A DNA stretch of 10,220 nucleotides from Bacteroidota bacterium (lineage in GTDB: Bacteria; Bacteroidota; Bacteroidia; Bacteroidales; UBA12481), in contig JAUVKA010000104.1 in assembly GCA_030592205.1 (NCBI GenBank), forward strand, positions 1 to 10,220, given 5' to 3'. The stretch's first letter is position 1. The number at the start of each line of letters is the position of its first letter. The notes below the pieces were generated by a model. The model had not been told where the DNA came from. It made no database searches and was given only the letters and a program-made list of their open reading frames with translations. The position numbers were made by a program, and so were the translations under genes. This document shows, one piece after another, positions 5,926-10,220 of the stretch.

Positions 5926-7509
5926 ATGCAGCTTGGGAAAATAGAAATCGGTCAAGATCCTAAAAGCATACATCAATTAGTGTATGTCTTTTTCATGGTA
6001 GGAATAGTAGCCTGCATGCCCTTGTCGAAATATGTGACCAGTGTATTTCAGTTTCTATTACTCATACATTGGTTTGTACGCGGGGATTACCCCGACAAAT
6101 GGAAACGCTTTAAGTCGAACCCGTCAATATGGATCTTGTCCCTATTCTTTATTATACCAGCCTTGGGAATGATCTACAGTCAGGATTGGGATTATGGTTT
6201 GCATGACCTGAAAATCAAACTACCCTTGCTGGCGCTTCCACTTATTATCGGAACTTCCGAGATCATATCCCGACAACAACTTAAGTTCATTCTCCTGACT
6301 TTCGCTGCGAGTGTCAGCATCTCAAGCCTGGTGAGTCTGGGCATCGTTTCCGGAATCATACCCTATATATACACTGATATCCGGGAAACATCTCTTTTCA
6401 TTTCTCATATTCGCCTTGCCCTGCTGGTAGATATATCGGTTTTTATTTTAAGCTTCTATGCTTTGCGCAAAGGAGTTTCACGAGCTGAACGTATTGGCTT
6501 ATTCACCTGGGCATTTTACCTGCTTGTATTTTTGGTTGCTGTAAAAGCATTGACCGGACTGGTTGTTGGACTGCTGGTAGGACTTGTGCTGGCAATCAGG
6601 TGGCTGTTGAACCAGAAAAATATTATGCTAAGGTTGGGCAGCCTGGGGGCCATCCTTGTTGTACCCATTTTGGTAGCCGGCTATTTATTCTGGAAGGTAA
6701 ATGATTTCTATACCATAAAAGATGACACCCAAAATCTAACTAAACAAACAGCAAACGGTAATCCTTATTGGCACGATACTACTAATTTTCAACTCGAGAA
6801 TGGGTACTACACCGGCCTTTATGTTTGTGAGGAGGAAATGAGAAAAGCATGGAATGATGTTAGTCGTTTAGCTTATGACGGGAGGGATAAAAAAGGACAG
6901 GAACTACGTTATACTCTCATCAGATATATTACTTCATTAGGACTTCATAAAGATGCTTATGGGGTATCTCAGCTGGAAGAAGACGATATCGATCTTATTG
7001 AATCTGGTTATGCTAATCATATCTACAAGAAAAAGAATCAATTCAATGTGAGGATGTATGAACTGATCTGGGAGATTGATATTTACAAAAAGGGAGGTAA
7101 TCCAAGTGGACACTCTGTTACCCAGCGGATTGAATATCTCAGAACAGGTTTTTCCATATTTCTTGACCATCCCTTAATTGGTGTGGGAACCGGCGATGTA
7201 CCGGCAGCCTTTGAGAGCAAGTATGAAGAAAACCGATCACCACTAAGCCCTAAATGGAGACTCCGTGCCCATAACCAGTGGCTGACCTTTGCAATATCGT
7301 TCGGATTAGTGGGAGTTATCCTGCTGATCCTTGCCTTTGTACTACCAGGTTTCACACAAAAAAAATTCAGTCAGTATTTTTTCCTGCTGTTTATTATGGT
7401 CTCTTTCCTGTCGATGTTTAATGAAGACACACTGGAGACCCAGGCAGGGGTGGCATTTTTCGCATTTTTCTATCCTTTTTTATTATTTTCTCCAAATCAT
7501 GACAAATAG
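5926..7509 (+). CDS. O-antigen ligase/polymerase-like membrane protein (Wzy/WaaL superfamily)
   Basis: The 527-aa integral inner-membrane protein has about ten to twelve hydrophobic segments: roughly residues 17-50, 68-84, 99-110, 120-145, 160-180, 190-225, 237-256, 453-475, 482-498 and 506-522. A long hydrophilic loop (about 257-452), presumably periplasmic, contains DHPLIGVGTGD (414-424) and AHNQWL (448-453). These correspond to the C-terminal signature of the family, including the His of the H-N-x-x-L motif required in characterised WaaL ligases. The family joins or polymerises undecaprenyl-linked glycans, such as O-antigen onto lipid A-core. ATG at 5926 follows AGGA. The last 11 bases overlap the next gene, indicating co-transcription. 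The loop carries an extra charged helical part (about 300-390). Ligase and polymerase cannot be told apart from sequence. Confidence 0.85.
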   Translation: MQLGKIEIGQDPKSIHQLVYVFFMVGIVACMPLSKYVTSVFQFLLLIHWFVRGDYPDKWKRFKSNPSIWILSLFFIIPALGMIYSQDWDYGLHDLKIKLPLLALPLIIGTSEIISRQQLKFILLTFAASVSISSLVSLGIVSGIIPYIYTDIRETSLFISHIRLALLVDISVFILSFYALRKGVSRAERIGLFTWAFYLLVFLVAVKALTGLVVGLLVGLVLAIRWLLNQKNIMLRLGSLGAILVVPILVAGYLFWKVNDFYTIKDDTQNLTKQTANGNPYWHDTTNFQLENGYYTGLYVCEEEMRKAWNDVSRLAYDGRDKKGQELRYTLIRYITSLGLHKDAYGVSQLEEDDIDLIESGYANHIYKKKNQFNVRMYELIWEIDIYKKGGNPSGHSVTQRIEYLRTGFSIFLDHPLIGVGTGDVPAAFESKYEENRSPLSPKWRLRAHNQWLTFAISFGLVGVILLILAFVLPGFTQKKFSQYFFLLFIMVSFLSMFNEDTLETQAGVAFFAFFYPFLLFSPNHDK

Positions 7510-7984
7510 AATCCTGACAAAAGACCAAAAATTCCTTGCACTTTCCGTAGAGTTGGCAATTGAGAATGTTAAATCCGGGGGAGGACCTTTCGGAGCTTTG
7601 ATAGTCAAAAATGGAGAACTTATCTCTACAGCTGCTAACCAGGTAACACAGTTGCATGACCCCACTGCTCATGCCGAAGTTCTGGCCATAAGAGAAGCGG
7701 CAAAAAACCTGGGGGATCATAAACTGGAAGGATGCACTATTTATTCCTCTACAGAACCATGTCCTATGTGCCTGGGTGCAATTTATTGGGCTGGCATTGA
7801 TAAGCTGGTGTTCGCCAGCAACAAGGCTGATGCTGAAAAAGCTGGTTTTATTGATGCACATATATATCGTGAGTTTGACCTTAAACTTGAAGAACGGAGT
7901 ATTATTACCAAGCACCTGAGTATTCCACACGCAGGAGAGGAATTTAATGCCTGGCTTGATTCAGAAGATAAGGAAGTATATTAG
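7499..7984 (+). CDS. guaD: Guanine deaminase (cytidine/deoxycytidylate deaminase fold)
   Basis: The 161-aa zinc-dependent enzyme is predicted to convert guanine to xanthine and ammonia in purine salvage. The deaminase signature is complete: HAE at 58-60 (His58 zinc ligand, Glu60 proton shuttle) and PCPMC at 87-91 (Cys88 and Cys91 zinc ligands). DPTAHAEVLAIREA, EPCPMCLGAIYWA and AGFIDAHIYRE, plus the acidic/aromatic C-terminal tail ending KEVY, closely resemble Bacillus-type GuaD rather than tRNA adenosine deaminase TadA. I chose the ATG at 7499, which gives the family length; an upstream in-frame ATG at 7331 would add 56 residues that merely shadow the preceding gene. The start overlaps the O-antigen ligase-like gene by 11 bases. 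It could deaminate related purines. Confidence 0.85.
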   Translation: MTNRILTKDQKFLALSVELAIENVKSGGGPFGALIVKNGELISTAANQVTQLHDPTAHAEVLAIREAAKNLGDHKLEGCTIYSSTEPCPMCLGAIYWAGIDKLVFASNKADAEKAGFIDAHIYREFDLKLEERSIITKHLSIPHAGEEFNAWLDSEDKEVY

Positions 7985-8036
7985 TCAGAGTACCCCATTG
8001 ATTATTCCTGAAATCAGGGAGCCAAATCTATCAACT

Positions 8037-9209
8037 TTAATAGCTGACCGGATGACTACTCAGTGCTTTTGCAAGAAAGAAGTTCTTGTCAACCAAAAGT
8101 AAAACGCTGAATGCATGATCAATGCGCCCGGAATGAAAATGATAGTACGGTTCAATCCGAAAAACAAAATCAAGGAAATTATTGATTTTATATTGATATT
8201 GATATTTGATGCTAAGTACCTCCCTGCCCGGCATATAAAAGTCGGGTTGATAAGCACTTTGAGAAAGAAAAAGACCTTCCCCATGTGGGGCTGAGAAATC
8301 CCTGGATTTCCAATATCCCACTGAAAATTCCCAATTGCCGGCTCCAAGTTTAGCAATTGAGTAGTTAGCATATCCTTCGGTAATCTGAAGGTGGTTTCCC
8401 GGGTTAATCTCCAGAAACTGACACCAATCCTGCTCAAAACTTAGGTGTTTTATAAAATGGTCGTTTCCGATCCATTGCATTTTAATGCCCTGCAAAAAAT
8501 TACTCTGGGTGCCAGCCAGGAGAGTAGTACGGTCGATTTGCCCCCCCCTATGTCGGAACAGAGCCTGAAAAGGAATTCCCAGTCGAAACTGAGATCCTTT
8601 ATATAAATCAAAATACATATTTAATCCGGCTGTAAATTTTTCCTGAAAGGGATCTCCTTCCTTAATGAATTGCTCCCAGTTCAGCCAGATATCCCCTATC
8701 ATATCAGGATAATCCAAAAGAAATTGAATGCCATTTTCATAATTTTCTATCAGGTATTTTTCAAATCCAAAAATTGGTTCTTTAAGTCCATGGTTGGCAG
8801 TACCGAAAATGGTTCCAAAAATCATGTTAACATTCTCATTGAGAGCGTGCTGTACTGTTAATACCGGGGCTACACGATCAATCTCATCTCTTCCATAGTA
8901 TTTTAGGAAATGAACCCCGGCCCGTATCCTTGTTTTATGGCTGGCATAATAGTCGATAGTGGGTTCCAGAAACAGGCCGGTCAGACTTGATCCTATCTTA
9001 AATTCATTGGCATACTCATTATTTTTGAAGAAGTTGGCATTTTTAAATCTGATATAGAACTGATCATGCAGATTGCTGTCGATCCGGTAATCTTCCTGAA
9101 ACACTGCATAATCTCCCCACCTGAGGAACTCTTTGCTTTGAGCTATGAGGACAACAGGGAAAACCAGTATCAGAGGAATAATCAGTATTTTTTGCCAGTT
9201 ATTCAACAC
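8037..9209 (-). CDS. Exported protein of unknown function, probable outer-membrane beta-barrel
   Basis: I do not recognise a named family. From the GTG at 9207-9209 the protein is 390 aa and begins with a clear Sec signal peptide: WQK, then hydrophobic ILIIPLILVFPVVLIA, with cleavage likely before QSKEF at about residue 23/24. The mature part has many alternating aromatic/polar strands with tight turns, such as HDQFYIRFKNANFFKN, FEQDWCQFLEI, WEFSVGYWKSRDF and IKYQYQYKINNFLDFVFRIEPYYHF, as expected of a beta-barrel or surface beta-sandwich. The C-terminus (SHPVSY) is not the classic terminal Phe. The frame is open to an ATG at 9347, but that overlaps dusB and precedes the promoter box, so the internal GTG (or TTG at 9206) is preferred. 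Its tail faces guaD across only 52 bases. Confidence 0.65.
   Translation of the reverse strand: MLNNWQKILIIPLILVFPVVLIAQSKEFLRWGDYAVFQEDYRIDSNLHDQFYIRFKNANFFKNNEYANEFKIGSSLTGLFLEPTIDYYASHKTRIRAGVHFLKYYGRDEIDRVAPVLTVQHALNENVNMIFGTIFGTANHGLKEPIFGFEKYLIENYENGIQFLLDYPDMIGDIWLNWEQFIKEGDPFQEKFTAGLNMYFDLYKGSQFRLGIPFQALFRHRGGQIDRTTLLAGTQSNFLQGIKMQWIGNDHFIKHLSFEQDWCQFLEINPGNHLQITEGYANYSIAKLGAGNWEFSVGYWKSRDFSAPHGEGLFLSQSAYQPDFYMPGREVLSIKYQYQYKINNFLDFVFRIEPYYHFHSGRIDHAFSVLLLVDKNFFLAKALSSHPVSY
8541..8548 (-). repeat. Homopolymer G8 tract inside the exported-protein gene
   Basis: Eight C residues on the plus strand read as G8 in the coding strand, within codons for RHRGGQ. A one-base slip would frameshift the exported protein roughly midway. 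Tracts of this kind mediate phase variation of surface proteins in some bacteria, but a single tract of eight may be chance. Confidence 0.6.
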
Positions 9210-9240
9210 GCAAAGGGAGTTTGGCCTTGTATTAAGTAAA

Positions 9241-9248
9241 CAAAGATA
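9241..9248 (-). promoter_or_regulatory. Candidate -7 box for the exported-protein gene
   Basis: The minus strand reads TATCTTTG, a perfect TAnnTTTG box, 31 bases upstream of the chosen GTG start. The -33 region (about 17 bases further) shows only TTA, so it is weak. The position argues that transcription starts downstream of the longer candidate start at 9347 and supports the shorter protein. Confidence 0.45.
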
Positions 9249-9283
9249 GAACAAGAAATTTCTGCTAAGGAAATAAAAAAACC

Positions 9284-9291
9284 TAATTTTG
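9284..9291 (+). promoter_or_regulatory. Candidate -7 box for dusB
   Basis: TAATTTTG matches TAnnTTTG exactly. A TCTG, one mismatch from TTTG, ends 19 bases upstream at 9264. The ATG of dusB is only seven bases after the box, so transcription would begin at or next to the start codon, giving a leaderless or nearly leaderless mRNA. Confidence 0.45.
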
Positions 9292-9298
9292 CCAGTCA

Positions 9299-10220
9299 AT
9301 GAAAATCGGAAAGATACAATTGCCTGATTATCCAGTATTTCTTGCACCTATGGAAGATGTAACTGATCCTCCATTTCGTTACATGTGCAAAAAATTCGGA
9401 GTTGATATGATGTATTCTGAATTTGTTTCTTCCGATGCCCTGATTAGAAATGTGAAGAAGACCATTCAAAAGATGGAAATTCATCCCTATGAGCATCCCT
9501 TTGGCATTCAACTCTACGGTAAAAATATCTCTGCCATGGTTGAATCTGCTCGTATTACAGAAGCAATGGATCCGGATTTAATCGACCTGAATTTGGGCTG
9601 CCCTGTAAAAAAGGTAGCTATGAAAGGTTCAGGAGCAGGCCTGCTAAGGGATATTCCTTTTGTAATCAAGATGACCAAAGAGGTTGTTCGTGCAACAAAT
9701 CTTCCTGTAACTGTAAAAACCCGCTTGGGATGGGATGAGGAGAATATGAATATTGTTGAAGTAGCAAAACGCTTGCAAGACACTGGAATTCAGGCTTTAT
9801 CTATCCATGGAAGAACACGGGCGCAAATGTACAAAGGAGAGGCCGACTGGAACCTAATAGGTGAAGTGAAAAATAATCCTCATATCCATATTCCAATTAT
9901 TGGCAATGGAGATATTAACTCCCCTCAAATGGCCAGGGAAAAATTTGATCAATATGGAGTCGATGCCATTATGATTGGTCGTGCTGCCATCGGCCGTCCA
10001 TGGCTTTTCAGGGATGTCAGGCATTATCTTGATACAGGAGAATTGCTCCCCACCTTTACGGTCAGGGAACAAGTCGAGTTGATCAGCGAGCATTTACAAA
10101 AAGTACTGGAAACAAGGGAGCCCAAACGTGCTGTAATATCTATGAGGAGGTTTTTTGCAGTATCCTTCAAAGGGCTTTTCAACTTCCGCGAAACAAGAAT
10201 TAAGCTACTCAGAGCAGAAG
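9299..10220 (+). CDS. dusB: tRNA-dihydrouridine synthase DusB (3' end beyond the window)
   Basis: This FMN- and NADPH-dependent enzyme reduces uridine to dihydrouridine in the tRNA D-loop. The first 307 codons are open from ATG 9299 to the window edge. The TIM-barrel signatures are all present: LAPMEDVTDPPFR (15-27, FMN phosphate region), YSEFVSSDAL (39-48), LNLGCPVKKV (97-106) with the catalytic Cys101, VKTRLGW (139-145), IHGRTRAQMYKGEADW (169-184), PIIGNGDI (199-206) and IGRAAIGRPWLF in the FMN-binding C-terminal part of the barrel. The helical C-terminal tRNA-binding domain has begun (RRFFAVSFKGL) when the window ends; about 20-30 residues are probably missing. The start matches the usual Bacteroidota N-terminus MKIGxI as I recall it. 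It is divergent from the exported-protein gene. Confidence 0.95.
   Translation, partial: MKIGKIQLPDYPVFLAPMEDVTDPPFRYMCKKFGVDMMYSEFVSSDALIRNVKKTIQKMEIHPYEHPFGIQLYGKNISAMVESARITEAMDPDLIDLNLGCPVKKVAMKGSGAGLLRDIPFVIKMTKEVVRATNLPVTVKTRLGWDEENMNIVEVAKRLQDTGIQALSIHGRTRAQMYKGEADWNLIGEVKNNPHIHIPIIGNGDINSPQMAREKFDQYGVDAIMIGRAAIGRPWLFRDVRHYLDTGELLPTFTVREQVELISEHLQKVLETREPKRAVISMRRFFAVSFKGLFNFRETRIKLLRAE

Noticed and set aside
7331..7498. 56-residue N-terminal extension of the guanine deaminase frame
   Set aside because: It overlaps the conserved C-terminal membrane part of the upstream gene; the ATG at 7499 gives the normal family length.
8005..8020. Small hairpin between guaD and the exported-protein gene as a bidirectional terminator
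   Set aside because: TTCCTG/CAGGGA gives at most six pairs with a wobble and no T-run on either side, so it is too weak to call.
9210..9347. 46-residue N-terminal extension of the exported protein to ATG 9347
   Set aside because: It would overlap dusB, hide the signal peptide inside the protein and start upstream of the -7 box at 9241-9248.
9514..10093. Minus-strand ORFs opposite dusB (9514-9783 and 9854-10093)
   Set aside because: They are antisense shadows of dusB, whose plus-strand frame carries all DusB motifs.

Overview
The window looks like chromosomal core DNA of a member of the Bacteroidota, probably a Bacteroidales/Marinilabiliales-type lineage. The evidence is the rplM-rpsI-rpsB-tsf gene order, the sequence character of GluRS, L13 and DusB, and promoter boxes of the TTG / TAnnTTTG type used by the Bacteroidota primary sigma factor. 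No mobile element, CRISPR array, tRNA or rRNA is visible.

Layout. Bases 1-179 hold no gene, only a short AAGTGTTAAGT repeat and purine-rich DNA. A glutamyl-tRNA synthetase gene (gltX, minus strand, 180-1874) follows; it has its own -7 box. A strong minus-strand terminator (1959-1996) closes the next unit, the ribosomal operon rplM-rpsI-rpsB-tsf (minus strand, 4711 to 2023). That operon has a good Bacteroidota-type promoter at 4784-4813, a 5' leader with a hairpin, and further hairpins between rpsI and rpsB and at the rpsB stop codon. Upstream lies a degenerate Gfo/Idh/MocA-like protein gene (minus, 4877-5800). It is divergent from an O-antigen ligase/polymerase-like membrane protein (plus, 5926-7509), whose end overlaps a guanine deaminase gene (plus, 7499-7984). 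Convergent to that is an exported, probably outer-membrane protein of unknown function (minus, 8037-9209). Divergent from it is dusB, tRNA-dihydrouridine synthase (plus, from 9299), which runs off the window end.

How the genes relate. gltX, the ribosomal operon and dusB all serve translation: tRNA charging, ribosome proteins plus elongation factor Ts, and tRNA modification. The middle genes are cell-surface or salvage functions: polysaccharide ligation, purine salvage and an envelope protein.

The most unusual feature is inside gltX. Three segments of the otherwise normal, essential enzyme are made of low-complexity repeats: a 9-bp tandem array, TCAGGGCTCAAGGC-type units, GGCAAAAGGC-type units, and a CCCTTCGACTCCGCTCAGGG-like element. 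They resemble intergenic repeats of this phylum, yet all keep the reading frame, and the same 9-bp unit is read in two different frames at two sites. No complete novel defence or signalling system is visible.
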